Assembly: GCA_041688015.1 (NCBI GenBank)
Contig: JBDNIY010000003.1
Coordinates: 1-64,000, forward strand
DNA length: 64,000 bases
Direction of reading: 5' to 3'
Source of the DNA: Parvibaculum sp041688015
GTDB taxonomy: Bacteria; Pseudomonadota; Alphaproteobacteria; Parvibaculales; Parvibaculaceae
Shown here: positions 43,855 through 54,738 of the stretch, piece by piece
How positions within the stretch are numbered: position 1 is the stretch's first letter
How the letters are laid out: each line of letters opens with the position of its first letter
Position numbers and translations under genes: made by a program
Notes under the pieces: model-generated
The model's database searches: none
What the model was told of the DNA's origin: nothing
The model's input: the letters and a program-made list of their open reading frames with translations, nothing else

Positions 43855-45957
43855 ATGTCGAACGACGAAGACAGCTTCCGCATTCGCCCCGGCAAGGTCC
43901 GCGACCGTGGCGCAGGCGCTGCCCGGACGGCGCGCCCGCGCCCCGTGCGAGCGCGGCCAAAGACCTTCATCGGCGAGGTGCATCAGGCTATCCGCCGAGC
44001 TGGCGGCAACCCCAATCGTCCGGCCGGGACCGGGAAGGGAAGCGGGCGATGCAATGCGCGGGGCCGGGGCGCTCAGACCGCGGCCGAGTTGAAGGGCCGG
44101 AACGGGTGGAGCCGTGAGGCGGGCGGGGTCCGCACCCGGTCGCGGCGGGTGGCGGTGAAGGCCCGCATCGTGAAGCTCAATCCGCAGCGTGGGGCGGCGC
44201 GCGGGCGGCAGTTCGTCAGCGCCAAGGCCGTGGACGCGCATCTTCGCTATCTGGAGCGCGATGGCGTGACCCGCGACGGCGAGAAGGGCCAAGTCTATTC
44301 CGCTGGCCAGGACATCGCTGATGGTCCGGCCTTCCTCGACCTGTGCCGCGAGGATCGGCATCAGTTCCGTTTCATCGTGTCGGCAGAGGAAGGCGTCGAG
44401 CTGTCCGACCTGCGGCAGACGACCCGCGACCTGATGGCGCAGATGGAATCCGACCTGGGAACAAAGCTCGACTGGATCGCGGTCGATCACCATAACACCG
44501 GCCACCCGCACACCCACATCCTCCTTCGTGGCGTCACCGATGACGGCAAGCGTCTCGACATTGCGGGCGACTATATCGCCCACGGCATCCGCGAGCGGGC
44601 GAGCGAGATTGTTACGCTGGAGCTGGGCCGCCAGACCGAGCAGGAAGTCAGCCGCCAGCTTGAGCGCGAGGTGGACGCCGAGCGCTTCACCCGGCTCGAC
44701 CGGATGCTGATCGCCGAGCAGCAGGCCAGCAACGAGTTCGCCGACCTTCGCCCCGACAAGGACATGGCCGAGACCATGCGGCAGAACCGGGCGCTGCTGA
44801 TTAACCGTGCCCGCAAGCTGGAGCGCATGGGGCTGGCCACCGAGCGCACGCCGGGCATCTGGACGATATCGGCCCGGGCCGAACCAATGCTCCGCGAGCT
44901 GGGCACACGCGGCGGCGACATCAAGACCATGCATCAGGCGCTGGAGCGCGAAGGCATCGCGGAGCAGCGGGGATATGCGGGCTATACGGTGCATCGTGCC
45001 ACCCCGACCGAACGCATCGTCGGCCGCGTCGTCGCCAAGGGGCTGGGCAGCGACGAGTTGGGCCAGCAGATCGGCCTGACCATCGACGGCGTGGAGGGGC
45101 GCGTCCACCACCTGGAGGTTCCGGCAAGCAAGGCGGAAGACATCCGGCGCGGCAGCATCATCGCGGTGGAGCCGCCGCCGAGCGTCCCACGCGCCGCCGA
45201 TCGCAATATTCTCGCAGCCACCGATGCAGGCGGCGTCTACAGCCCGGCCGCACACCGCGAGCAGGCGCTGGCACGGCTCGGGGCCGATGACGCCGACGCC
45301 TATGTCCGCAGCCATGTGCGCCGCCTGGAGGCGCTGCGCCGTGCCGGAATCGTCGAGCGCGTCCATGCCGAGCACTGGACCATTCCCGCCGACCTGTCCG
45401 AGCGCGGCCTCGCCTATGACCGCCGGCGGTTCGGGAACGGCCCGCGAATCGAGGAGTTGTCGCACCTGCCGCTCGACCGGCAGGTGCGCCACGAGGGCGC
45501 GACATGGCTCGACCGCACCATGCTGGAAGGCGGGCGTGATTCGATGCCGCACACCGGGTTCGGCGGCGACGTCCGCGCCACCTGGGAGAGGCGCAAGCAG
45601 GCGCTCGCCGACATGGGCTATGTCCGTGACCTTGGCGGCGGCAGGTTCAGGGCGCCTTCCGACCTGATCGCGCAACTGGAGAGCGCCGAAATCAATCGGG
45701 TCGGCAAGGCGTTTGCCGCAGAGCGCGGCCTCGACTGGCAACCGACCGGGGCCAATGACCGTGTATCGGGCAGGCTTGTCGGCCAGGCCCAGCTCAGCAG
45801 CGGACGGTTCGCCATGATCGACAATGGCCTGGGGTTCCAACTCGTGCCGTGGAACGACAGCTTGAGCAAACGCCTCGGCCAGCAAGTTGACGGAATCCCC
45901 ATGCCTGGTGGCGGCATCGACTGGACGTTCGGACGGCAGCGGGGACTTGGGCTGTAA
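43855..45957 (+). CDS. VirD2-type relaxase/mobilization nuclease with DUF3363 region
   Basis: A 700-residue relaxase that would nick the transfer origin and lead single-stranded DNA transfer. The start is ATG 43855 (MSNDEDSFRIRPGKVRDRG); upstream in-frame sequence is intergenic in character. The basic N-terminus (about 1-110) precedes the relaxase core with AVDAHLRYLERDG (candidate catalytic Tyr) and the metal-binding DHHNTGHPHTHI (residues 211-222, His217, His219, His221). The long C-terminal DUF3363 region ends with LVPWNDSLSKRLGQQ. The same gene neighbourhood (relaxase, HigBA, recombinase) is common on sphingomonad-type islands. No partner transfer genes are here. Confidence 0.9.
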   Translation: MSNDEDSFRIRPGKVRDRGAGAARTARPRPVRARPKTFIGEVHQAIRRAGGNPNRPAGTGKGSGRCNARGRGAQTAAELKGRNGWSREAGGVRTRSRRVAVKARIVKLNPQRGAARGRQFVSAKAVDAHLRYLERDGVTRDGEKGQVYSAGQDIADGPAFLDLCREDRHQFRFIVSAEEGVELSDLRQTTRDLMAQMESDLGTKLDWIAVDHHNTGHPHTHILLRGVTDDGKRLDIAGDYIAHGIRERASEIVTLELGRQTEQEVSRQLEREVDAERFTRLDRMLIAEQQASNEFADLRPDKDMAETMRQNRALLINRARKLERMGLATERTPGIWTISARAEPMLRELGTRGGDIKTMHQALEREGIAEQRGYAGYTVHRATPTERIVGRVVAKGLGSDELGQQIGLTIDGVEGRVHHLEVPASKAEDIRRGSIIAVEPPPSVPRAADRNILAATDAGGVYSPAAHREQALARLGADDADAYVRSHVRRLEALRRAGIVERVHAEHWTIPADLSERGLAYDRRRFGNGPRIEELSHLPLDRQVRHEGATWLDRTMLEGGRDSMPHTGFGGDVRATWERRKQALADMGYVRDLGGGRFRAPSDLIAQLESAEINRVGKAFAAERGLDWQPTGANDRVSGRLVGQAQLSSGRFAMIDNGLGFQLVPWNDSLSKRLGQQVDGIPMPGGGIDWTFGRQRGLGL

Positions 45958-46079
45958 GCGCTCGGATAGTGGGTCGGCACTCGGCAGTCGGTCGATGGAT
46001 TGGGCGCGCCGCTACGAAGTCAACGGGGCTTGCCTGGTGACCCATTGAGTGGTACATATACATTTCTTGGAGCCGGGCA

Positions 46080-46376
46080 ATGATCGTGAGCTTTCGGGAT
46101 GGCTGGTTGCGGGACTTCTTCGTCGAGGATGTCCGGTCCCGCAAAATCCCGCCCGACCTTGAAAGCCGCGTCTTTGGCAAGCTCCAGATGATCGACGATG
46201 CGACGACGGATCAGGACTTGCGCATCCCCCCGAGCAACCATTTCGAGAAGCTGCGGGGCCAGCTTGAGGCGTTCCATTCGATCCGCGTCAACAAACAATG
46301 GCGGCTGATCTTTCGATGGAACGGCGGCAAGGGCGAGGCGAGCGACGTGTATCTGGACGACCACAGCTATGATTGA
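46080..46376 (+). CDS. higB: HigB-type mRNA endonuclease toxin
   Basis: A 98-residue RelE/HigB-fold toxin: N-terminal IVSFRDGWLRDFF, FGKLQMIDDATTDQDLRIPPSNHFEKLRG and the catalytic-region strand HSIRVNKQWRLIFRW near residues 66-80. Toxin first, antitoxin second is the HigBA order. HigB toxins cut ribosome-bound mRNA. It is 9 nt upstream of higA and probably serves to stabilise the element. Confidence 0.93.
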   Translation: MIVSFRDGWLRDFFVEDVRSRKIPPDLESRVFGKLQMIDDATTDQDLRIPPSNHFEKLRGQLEAFHSIRVNKQWRLIFRWNGGKGEASDVYLDDHSYD

Positions 46377-46385
46377 GGTGACGCC

Positions 46386-46694
46386 ATGTTGATGACCAAG
46401 CGCAAGCCGGTGAGCGTCGGCGAGATTCTCACCAAGGAGTTCATGGAGCCGATGGGGCTGACCCAGGCGGCACTGGCCGAGGCGATGGGCGTGCAGCGCA
46501 AGCACGTCAACGAACTGTGCAACGACCGCCGCAACATCACCGCCGCGACCGCGCTGATCCTGTCGCGCGTGTTCGGCAACAGCCCAGACTTCTGGCTGAA
46601 CGTGCAGCGGCGCAATGACCTTTGGGAAGCGATGCACAGCCCGAAGGAGCGGGAGCGAATCGACCGCGCAAAACCGCTCAGGAAAGCGGCATGA
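46386..46694 (+). CDS. higA: HigA-type XRE-family antitoxin
   Basis: A 102-residue antitoxin with the XRE helix-turn-helix at about residues 27-80 (LTQAALAEAMGVQRKHVNELCNDRRNITAATALILSRVF). The following FGNSPDFWLNVQRRNDLWEA is diagnostic for HigA/VapI. It would neutralise HigB and repress the operon. A possible alternative start two codons on (ATGACC) changes little. Confidence 0.94.
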   Translation: MLMTKRKPVSVGEILTKEFMEPMGLTQAALAEAMGVQRKHVNELCNDRRNITAATALILSRVFGNSPDFWLNVQRRNDLWEAMHSPKERERIDRAKPLRKAA

Positions 46695-46824
46695 CGGCGC
46701 GGCAACCTTTGCCAGCCCTGCCGTCCGCTGCCGCGCGCCAGTATCTGCGCGCCACAGTGCGATGCGTAGGACAGAGTAGAGAAATGCTATTCTTTCAACG
46801 CCCTGGTTCGGCGACTCTGGCGCA

Positions 46825-47049
46825 ATGGCCCGAGTCTTCCGCCCTTGTCCGCCCACGGCATCCGAGCAGCTTCACGCGCTGCTTGGCGAGCCGTGGCCGT
46901 TTCCGGGCCGACCGCCCAAACACGATCTTTCGACCTGGACCGTCACCGACGACTGGCCCGAGCGGGTGCCTGTCACGCAGGCCGAGGTGGACCTGTTCGA
47001 GGCATGGTTCGGCGACCTTTTCGAAGAGATGTTCGGGCCGTGCCAATGA
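46825..47049 (+). CDS. Small acidic protein upstream of the recombinase
   Basis: A 74-residue protein with a Pro-rich N-terminal half (HALLGEPWPFPGRPP) and an acidic C-terminal helix (VTQAEVDLFEAWFGDLFEEMFG). It ends 18 nt before the recombinase start on the same strand, which suggests co-expression. Small proteins in this position are, to my memory, recurrent beside such recombinases. A role as recombination helper (directionality factor) is conceivable, but no DNA-binding motif is visible. Confidence 0.6.
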   Translation: MARVFRPCPPTASEQLHALLGEPWPFPGRPPKHDLSTWTVTDDWPERVPVTQAEVDLFEAWFGDLFEEMFGPCQ

Positions 47050-47067
47050 TGTGAGGAGCTTGGCCAA

Positions 47068-48810
<1,743 letters not shown>

Positions 48811-48937
48811 ACCGGGGGCTTGGGCGCGCACAAGGCTTCAATCGCCCCGATTTCCGCCTTTTGCGCCTCGTTGCCCTTTTATTTGGCCAAGCCCGCCCCA
48901 CAACCCTGCTACAGTAGCGCGAATGAGGAAACGCTAG

Positions 48938-49702
48938 ATGAGCAAGGCAGAGCAGGACACCACGTCGCCCCCCGTCTTTACCCGGCTCAAGGGCCGTGTT
49001 TTGGCGGCTTGGGCAGTTCATGCCTTTACGGCCTCAGGCGTCGTCACCGGCTTGCTGGCGATCTCGGCGCTCATCGCAGGCGATTTTCGCCTCGCCCTGC
49101 TCTGGCTCGGGGCCGCCCTGCTCATTGACGGTTTCGACGGGCCAATGGCGCGCAAGGTCCGCGTCACCGAATATGCCCCCAATATGGACGGGGCAATCCT
49201 AGATCTGGTGATCGACTACCTCAATTATGCGGTCATTCCGGCGCTGCTGGTCTATCGCTTTGGCCTAGTGCCCACGGGCTTTGCCATTCCGGCGGCGGCT
49301 TGGATCATGATGACCTCGCTCTATTGCTTCGGAAATCGCGATATGAAGACCGAAGACAATTATTTTCAGGGCTTTCCCGCCATCTGGAACCTCGTTGTCC
49401 TCTATTTCTACGTCACCGCTAGCCCACCTTGGGCGAACCTTCTGGTCATCATCGCCTTGGGCATCCTGACCTTCGTGCCGCTCAAATTCGTCCACCCCTT
49501 CCGGGTCGTGCGCCTGCGCGCGCTGACCATCGCCATGACCGGGGCCTGGGGCGCGCTGACCTTTGTGCTGGTGATCGGCAGCAAAGCTGGTGAAGCGCCT
49601 GTGGACTCCATGACCACCGCATATTGGGCCTTTTTGGTGGTTTCTCTCTACTTCTTGGGACTTTGTCTCTGGCGCTCTTACAAGGGACCAAAAACAACCT
49701 GA
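48938..49702 (+). CDS. pcs: Phosphatidylcholine synthase
   Basis: A 254-residue CDP-alcohol phosphatidyltransferase with about seven membrane helices. The Pcs-type motif DGFDGPMARKVRVTEYAPNMDGAILDLVID carries the DG...AR...G...D...D metal-binding residues, and VHAFTASGVVTGLLA precedes it, as in the bacterial enzyme that makes phosphatidylcholine directly from CDP-diacylglycerol and choline. This enzyme is common in Hyphomicrobiales and supports that placement. GAGGAAA lies ahead of ATG 48938. It is the first chromosomal gene past the tRNA. Confidence 0.9.
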   Translation: MSKAEQDTTSPPVFTRLKGRVLAAWAVHAFTASGVVTGLLAISALIAGDFRLALLWLGAALLIDGFDGPMARKVRVTEYAPNMDGAILDLVIDYLNYAVIPALLVYRFGLVPTGFAIPAAAWIMMTSLYCFGNRDMKTEDNYFQGFPAIWNLVVLYFYVTASPPWANLLVIIALGILTFVPLKFVHPFRVVRLRALTIAMTGAWGALTFVLVIGSKAGEAPVDSMTTAYWAFLVVSLYFLGLCLWRSYKGPKTT

Positions 49703-49861
49703 GCCGCGTCAAAAAGCGGGGGGTTTAACGGCGACAAGGCAAGGGTTTTACCCCGCCGCGCCTTGACAGGCCAACCTCCCCCTGTATATTGCGCGCCAAT
49801 CCGGCCCGTGCTGCGGTTTCGCTGCGCGCAGGGCTTTTATCGTTACATGGTGGTATCTCAA

Positions 49862-50173
49862 ATGTTCGCAGTCATCCGGACAGGCGGCAAGCAATACAAA
49901 GTCGTGCAAGACGACGTTCTCGAAGTGGAACGCGTTGAAGCGAACGCTGGCGACAAAATCCAGCTCGACGTGCTCATGCTTGGCAATGGCGCAGACGTAA
50001 CAGTCGGCGCGCCCCTCGTTTCCGGCGCCAGCGTCACCGCTGAAGTTGTCGAAATGACGCGTGGACCCAAAATCATAATCTTCAAAAAGAAGCGTCGTCA
50101 GAATTATCGCCGCAAAAATGGTCATCGCCAGGATTTGATGCTGGTGAAGATTATCAACATCGCCGCCGCTTGA
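49862..50173 (+). CDS. rplU: 50S ribosomal protein L21
   Basis: A 103-residue L21. The start ATG 49862 gives the family N-terminus MFAVIRTGGKQYKV; an ATG at 49847 is in frame but adds residues absent from L21. Conserved elements are DVLMLGNGADVTVG, RGPKIIIFKKKRRQNYRRKNGHRQ and LVKIINI. It binds 23S rRNA in the large subunit and precedes rpmA by 23 nt in the standard L21-L27 operon. Confidence 0.97.
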   Translation: MFAVIRTGGKQYKVVQDDVLEVERVEANAGDKIQLDVLMLGNGADVTVGAPLVSGASVTAEVVEMTRGPKIIIFKKKRRQNYRRKNGHRQDLMLVKIINIAAA

Positions 50174-50196
50174 TCGGTACTGAGGAGTAGAGACCT

Positions 50197-50475
50197 ATGG
50201 CACATAAAAAAGCAGGCGGTTCATCCCGTAACGGTCGCGACAGCGCAGGCCGTCGCCTTGGCGTGAAGAAGTTCGGTGGTCAGGCTGTGATCGTCGGCAA
50301 TATCATCATCCGTCAGCGCGGCACCAAAGTGCATCCCGGCGACAATGTCGGCATGGGCACAGACCATACAATTTTTGCAAAAGCCGAGGGCGTTGTTACC
50401 TTCCGCGCCAAAGCCAATGGCCGCACCTACGTATCCGTGACCCCGGCAGCGATGCCGGCTGTGGCGGCGGATTAA
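50197..50475 (+). CDS. rpmA: 50S ribosomal protein L27
   Basis: A 92-residue L27, which reaches the peptidyl-transferase centre with its N-terminal tail. MAHKKAGGSSRNGRDSAGRR, LGVKKFGGQ and IIIRQRGTKVHPGDNVGMG are diagnostic. GAGGAG upstream is the ribosome site. No N-terminal cleavage peptide is seen. A strong terminator follows at 50527. Confidence 0.98.
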   Translation: MAHKKAGGSSRNGRDSAGRRLGVKKFGGQAVIVGNIIIRQRGTKVHPGDNVGMGTDHTIFAKAEGVVTFRAKANGRTYVSVTPAAMPAVAAD

Positions 50476-50526
50476 GACACGCGAGGCACCGCCACCTCGC
50501 AAGGTGGCAGCCATCCAGTTACGAGA

Positions 50527-50554
50527 GGGAGATGGGTCGCCATCTCCCTTTTTT
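50527..50554 (+). terminator. Intrinsic terminator after rpmA
   Basis: GGGAGATGG and CCATCTCCC form a perfect 9-bp stem with a GTCG loop and six T afterwards (50549-50554). It ends the rplU-rpmA operon and isolates it from the GNAT-obgE-pro run. Confidence 0.95.
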
Positions 50555-50581
50555 CGTACCTTCTCGGGGTAGGAGCCCCCG

Positions 50582-51133
50582 ATGGACCAGAGCCTGAAAG
50601 ACGAAAATCTCAAGACCGACAGACTAGTCTTGAGAGCTTTCACCCTCGACGATGCGCCGCGCGTGCGCGCGCTTGTCGGCAATTGGAAAGTGGCCAGCAT
50701 GTTGGCGCGCGTTGCCTATCCCTACGGTCAGGAGCTTGCGGAACAATGGATCGCAAGCCACCCGCAAGGGCGCGCCAGTGGTCGCCACATGCCTTTTGCG
50801 ATCGAAAAAGACGGCGAACTGGTTGGTTGTGTCGGCATGGACAAGGCCGATGAGGGTGCCGCCTATGAGATCGGCTATTGGGTCGGTGAGCCCTATTGGA
50901 ATCAGGGCATCGCGACAGAAGCCACCCGCGCCATTGTCGGCCATGCTTTCACGCAGCGACCCGTCACCCACTTGACGGCGGGCCATCTGGCTGAAAATCA
51001 TGCTTCCGGCAGCGTGCTAACCAAACTTGGCTTTCGCTATACAAGTGAGACTGACCTTTGGGTTGAGGCCCGACACCGCAAGGTCCATGCGTTGCGCATG
51101 GTCCTGAAGCGGCGCAATGGACAAGACAAATGA
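50582..51133 (+). CDS. GNAT-family N-acetyltransferase (RimJ/RimL-like)
   Basis: A 183-residue GNAT acetyltransferase. LKTDRLVLRAFTLDDAPRVRAL at the start and YEIGYWVGEPYWNQGIATEATRAIVGHAF (acetyl-CoA pyrophosphate region) place it with RimJ/RimL-type enzymes that modify protein N-termini or small amines. TAGGAG precedes ATG 50582. Its stop overlaps the obgE start by 4 nt. A GNAT gene between rpmA and obgE is usual in this alphaproteobacterial cluster; the substrate is unknown. Confidence 0.88.
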   Translation: MDQSLKDENLKTDRLVLRAFTLDDAPRVRALVGNWKVASMLARVAYPYGQELAEQWIASHPQGRASGRHMPFAIEKDGELVGCVGMDKADEGAAYEIGYWVGEPYWNQGIATEATRAIVGHAFTQRPVTHLTAGHLAENHASGSVLTKLGFRYTSETDLWVEARHRKVHALRMVLKRRNGQDK

Positions 51134-52179
51134 AGTTTCTCGACCAGGCAAAAATCTTTATTCGATCCGGCGACGGTGGCGCCGGATCGATCAGCTTTTT
51201 GCGCGAGAAATTCCGCGAGTTCGGCGGCCCTGACGGCGGTGACGGCGGCAAGGGCGGCGATGTCATCATCGAATGCGTCGATGGCCTCAACACCCTCATC
51301 GATTACCGCTACCAGCAGCACTACAAGGGCAAGACCGGCATGCATGGCATGGGCCGCAACCGCCACGGCTTCAACGGCGACGACGCCCTGCTGAAAGTCC
51401 CCGTCGGCACACAGGTAATCGACGAAGACGAAGAAATGCTGATCGCCGACATGACCCGCGTCGGCCAGCGCATCGTCCTCATCAAGGGTGGCAATGGCGG
51501 CTTCGGCAATGCCCATTTCAAAACCGCCACCAATCGCGCGCCGCGCAACGCCAATCCCGGCCTTGAAGGCACTGAACGCTGGATTTGGCTGCGCCTCAAA
51601 CTCATTGCCGACGCTGGTCTCATTGGCCTACCCAATGCGGGCAAATCAACCTTCCTTGCCGCCACGTCCGCAGCCAAGCCCAAGATTGCCGACTACCCCT
51701 TTACCACGCTCACGCCCGGCCTCGGCGTCGTGGCCGTGGGCGCACGCAGCTTTGTGCTGGCCGACATTCCCGGCCTCATCGAAGGGGCCAGCGAAGGCTT
51801 GGGGCTCGGTGATCGCTTTCTTGGCCATGTGGAGCGCTGCCGCACGCTGATCCACCTCGTTGACGGCACGCAAGATGACGTCGCCGACGCCTATCAGGTG
51901 GTGCGTGGCGAACTGGTCGCCTATGGCGGAGAACTTGAAGACAAGCCCGAAATTATTTGCCTCAATAAATGCGATGCACTGGACGATGACGAGCGCGCCG
52001 AAAAAGTCAAAGCCCTCAAAAAAGCTGCCGGACGCGGCAAGAAGGTTCATCTCATCTCCGGCGTCACTGGCGAAGGTATGACGGCCCTCCTGCATCTGAT
52101 CGCCGATGCCATCGCGACGGCCAACGCCGCAGAAAAGGCCGCCACTGCACCCCCCGAAGAAGAAGGCTGGCGGCCATGA
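51130..52179 (+). CDS. obgE: Obg-family GTPase
   Basis: A 349-residue ribosome-associated GTPase. The glycine-rich Obg fold fills 1-158 (MKFLDQAKIFIRSGDGGAGSISFLREK); the G domain follows with G1 GLPNAGKSTF, G3 DIPGLIEGA and G4 NKCD. A short acidic C-terminus (ATAPPEEEG) replaces the longer OCT domain. It is essential for large-subunit assembly and stress control in most bacteria. It overlaps GNAT and proB by 4 nt each. Confidence 0.97.
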   Translation: MKFLDQAKIFIRSGDGGAGSISFLREKFREFGGPDGGDGGKGGDVIIECVDGLNTLIDYRYQQHYKGKTGMHGMGRNRHGFNGDDALLKVPVGTQVIDEDEEMLIADMTRVGQRIVLIKGGNGGFGNAHFKTATNRAPRNANPGLEGTERWIWLRLKLIADAGLIGLPNAGKSTFLAATSAAKPKIADYPFTTLTPGLGVVAVGARSFVLADIPGLIEGASEGLGLGDRFLGHVERCRTLIHLVDGTQDDVADAYQVVRGELVAYGGELEDKPEIICLNKCDALDDDERAEKVKALKKAAGRGKKVHLISGVTGEGMTALLHLIADAIATANAAEKAATAPPEEEGWRP

Positions 52180-53324
52180 GCAGCGCATCTGAAGGCGCGT
52201 CCCTTTCCAGCCTCGCGCGGCTCAGCAAGGCCGAACGCGTGGTCGTCAAGATCGGCTCAGCTCTTCTCACCGATACGGAGACCGGCAAGCTCAACCGCCC
52301 TTGGCTGCAAGCCTTTGTCCAAGACATCGCCACCATGCGCGCGCGTGGTCAGGAAATGCTGATCGTCTCATCAGGGGCCATCGCGCTGGGCCGTCGCGCG
52401 CTGAAACTCGCGCCGGGCAAATTGAAACTCGAAGAGAGCCAAGCCGCCGCCGCCATCGGTCAGATCAGCCTTGCCCATGCCTTTCAGGAAATCCTCACCG
52501 CCCATGGCCGCAACTGTGCGCAGATCCTGCTGACGCTGGACGACACTGAAGAGCGCCGCCGCTACCTCAACGCGCGCTCTACCTTGACCACCTTGCTAAA
52601 ATTCGGCGCAGTCCCCGTCATCAACGAAAACGACACCGTGGCGACCAGCGAAATCCGCTACGGCGATAATGATCGCCTCGCGGCCCGCGTTGCCTCCATG
52701 ATTTCTGCCGACTGTCTCGTTCTCTTGTCAGACGTTGACGGGCTTTACACCGCGCCGCCCTCAACACCGGGTGCCATCCATCTGCCCGAAGTCACCGAAA
52801 TCACTACTGAGATCGAAGACATGGCGGGGGACGCCGCCAGCGAAATGAGCCGGGGCGGCATGAAAACCAAAATCGCAGCCGCCAAGATCGCGGTCGAAAG
52901 CGGCTGCGACATGGCGATTGCCAATGGCCGCACGCTGCATCCGCTCCGCGCGCTCGAAGACGGCGCACGCTGCACATGGTTCACCGCCAACCACACGCCG
53001 GTCGCAGCCCGCAAGCGCTGGATTTCAGGCGGCCTGAAAACCCTCGGTATCCTGACGATTGACGATGGCGCAGTGCGCGCGTTGCATCACGGCCGCAGCC
53101 TGCTGCCTGCCGGCATCACCGCCATCGAAGGCCAGTTTGAGCGCGGCGACGCGGTTAGCGTGCACGATCTTCAGGGCCACGAAATCGCGCGTGGCCTCAG
53201 CGCCTATTCCAGCGTCGATGCTGACCTGATCAAAGGCCATAATTCGAGCGAAATCGAAGCATTACTGGGCTTTTCAGGCCGCGACGAGATGATCCATCGC
53301 GGCGATCTTGTCGTCAAAGCATGA
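52176..53324 (+). CDS. proB: Glutamate 5-kinase
   Basis: A 382-residue enzyme for the first step of proline synthesis. The amino-acid kinase domain (about 20-270) contains VVKIGSALLTD, IVSSGAIALGRRAL, INENDTVATSEIRYGDNDRLAARVA and GGMKTKIAAAKIA. A PUA domain (about 290-375) follows, as in the full-length form. Its ATG overlaps the obgE stop. The proA gene follows after 115 nt. Confidence 0.97.
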   Translation: MSSASEGASLSSLARLSKAERVVVKIGSALLTDTETGKLNRPWLQAFVQDIATMRARGQEMLIVSSGAIALGRRALKLAPGKLKLEESQAAAAIGQISLAHAFQEILTAHGRNCAQILLTLDDTEERRRYLNARSTLTTLLKFGAVPVINENDTVATSEIRYGDNDRLAARVASMISADCLVLLSDVDGLYTAPPSTPGAIHLPEVTEITTEIEDMAGDAASEMSRGGMKTKIAAAKIAVESGCDMAIANGRTLHPLRALEDGARCTWFTANHTPVAARKRWISGGLKTLGILTIDDGAVRALHHGRSLLPAGITAIEGQFERGDAVSVHDLQGHEIARGLSAYSSVDADLIKGHNSSEIEALLGFSGRDEMIHRGDLVVKA

Positions 53325-53439
53325 CCGCCTCCATCTGATGAGGCAGGCTCGCAGTTGGAACACTGGGATCTATTGCGGTAAGTTGTTCCCGGAGCGTTCA
53401 AACCTTCTGAAAGCCGCCCGAAAAACGAAAGAGATAAAA

Positions 53440-54735
53440 GTGACTGTCGTCGATATCACCGCGGATAAGAAAACCACCGACATCGGTGTCACCATGGCCA
53501 TTATGGGCGCGCACGCACGCGCCGCCTCTGCCGTTCTTGCCCGCACGCCGACGAAACAAAAAGATGCAGGCCTACTTTGCGCCGCCATGGTCATTCGCGC
53601 CAATATCGATGACATTCTTGCGGCCAACGCCAAGGATATGAGCTCAGCGCGCGAAAAAGGTCTGTCCAACGCCCTGCTCGACCGGTTGGAGCTTGATGAC
53701 GCCCGCATCGAAGCCATGGCCAAAGGTCTTGAAGACATCGCCGCCCTCGCCGATCCCGTCGGCGCGAAACTCGCTGAATGGGACCGGCCCAATGGTTTGC
53801 ATATCGAGCGCGTCCGCACGCCGCTTGGCACTATCGGCATCATCTATGAAAGCCGCCCCAATGTGACGGCAGATGCTGCAGCGCTCTGCCTCAAAGCAGG
53901 CAATGCCGCCATCCTGCGCGGCGGCACCGAAGCCACCCACTCTAACCACGCCATCCATGAAGCACTGGTCGAAGGCTTCATCGCCGCCAGCCTGCCCGAA
54001 CACGCAATCCAATTGGTCGAGACCACCGACCGCGCCGCCGTTGGCGAAATGCTAACGGGCCTCAATGGGGCCATCGACGTCATCGTGCCGCGTGGTGGCA
54101 AGTCCCTTGTTGCCCGTGTGCAGGCCGATGCCCGCGTGCCTGTCTTTGCCCATCTTGAAGGCGTCTGTCACGTCTATGTCGATGGCGCTGCCAATCTCGA
54201 TATGGCCAAAGACATCGCCCTCAACGCCAAAATGCGCCGCACCGGCGTCTGCGGTGCCGCTGAAACCCTGCTGGTCGATAAAGCCTGTGCGGCAACACAC
54301 CTTGGCCCTCTCGTCAAAGCCTTGGCTGACGCGGGCTGCCAAGTGCGCGGCGACGCCGCCACGCAAGACGCAGACCCCCGCGTCGTCGCGGCCAGCGACA
54401 GCGATTGGGCGACCGAATATCTCGACGCGATCATTGCCGTGCGTGTGGTTGATGGCGTCAACGGTGCCATCAAACACATCAACAGCTATGGTTCGCATCA
54501 CACCGAAGCCATCGTCACCGATGATCAAAAAGCCGCCGACACCTTCCTCACTGGCCTCGACAGCGCCATCCTGCTGCACAATGCCTCCACCCAATTTGCC
54601 GATGGCGGCGAGTTCGGCATGGGTGCTGAAATCGGTATTGCCACGGGCAAGTTTCATGCGCGCGGCCCTGTCGGTGTCGAGCAATTGACGAGTTTCAAAT
54701 ATGTCGTGCGCGGCAGCGGCCAGATCAGGCCATAA
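53440..54735 (+). CDS. proA: Gamma-glutamyl phosphate reductase
   Basis: A 431-residue NADPH-dependent enzyme reducing glutamyl-5-phosphate, the second step of proline synthesis. The start is taken as GTG 53440 (VTVVDITADK) because GAAAGAGAT precedes it and the length then suits the family; longer in-frame readings begin inside the proB end. Landmarks are IGIIYESRPNVTADAAALCLKAGNA, EGVCHVYVDGAAN and the catalytic Cys region MRRTGVCGAAETLLV. An ending EQLTSFKYVVRGSGQIR is typical. Confidence 0.95.
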   Translation: MTVVDITADKKTTDIGVTMAIMGAHARAASAVLARTPTKQKDAGLLCAAMVIRANIDDILAANAKDMSSAREKGLSNALLDRLELDDARIEAMAKGLEDIAALADPVGAKLAEWDRPNGLHIERVRTPLGTIGIIYESRPNVTADAAALCLKAGNAAILRGGTEATHSNHAIHEALVEGFIAASLPEHAIQLVETTDRAAVGEMLTGLNGAIDVIVPRGGKSLVARVQADARVPVFAHLEGVCHVYVDGAANLDMAKDIALNAKMRRTGVCGAAETLLVDKACAATHLGPLVKALADAGCQVRGDAATQDADPRVVAASDSDWATEYLDAIIAVRVVDGVNGAIKHINSYGSHHTEAIVTDDQKAADTFLTGLDSAILLHNASTQFADGGEFGMGAEIGIATGKFHARGPVGVEQLTSFKYVVRGSGQIRP

Positions 54736-54738
54736 TTG

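Noticed and set aside
46725..46790. Resemblance of AGTATCTGCGCGCCAC upstream of the recombinase to AGTATTTACGCGCCAC upstream of the relaxase (about 43776-43794)
   Set aside because: The match is under 20 bp with mismatches and no extended similarity; it may be chance in GC-rich DNA.
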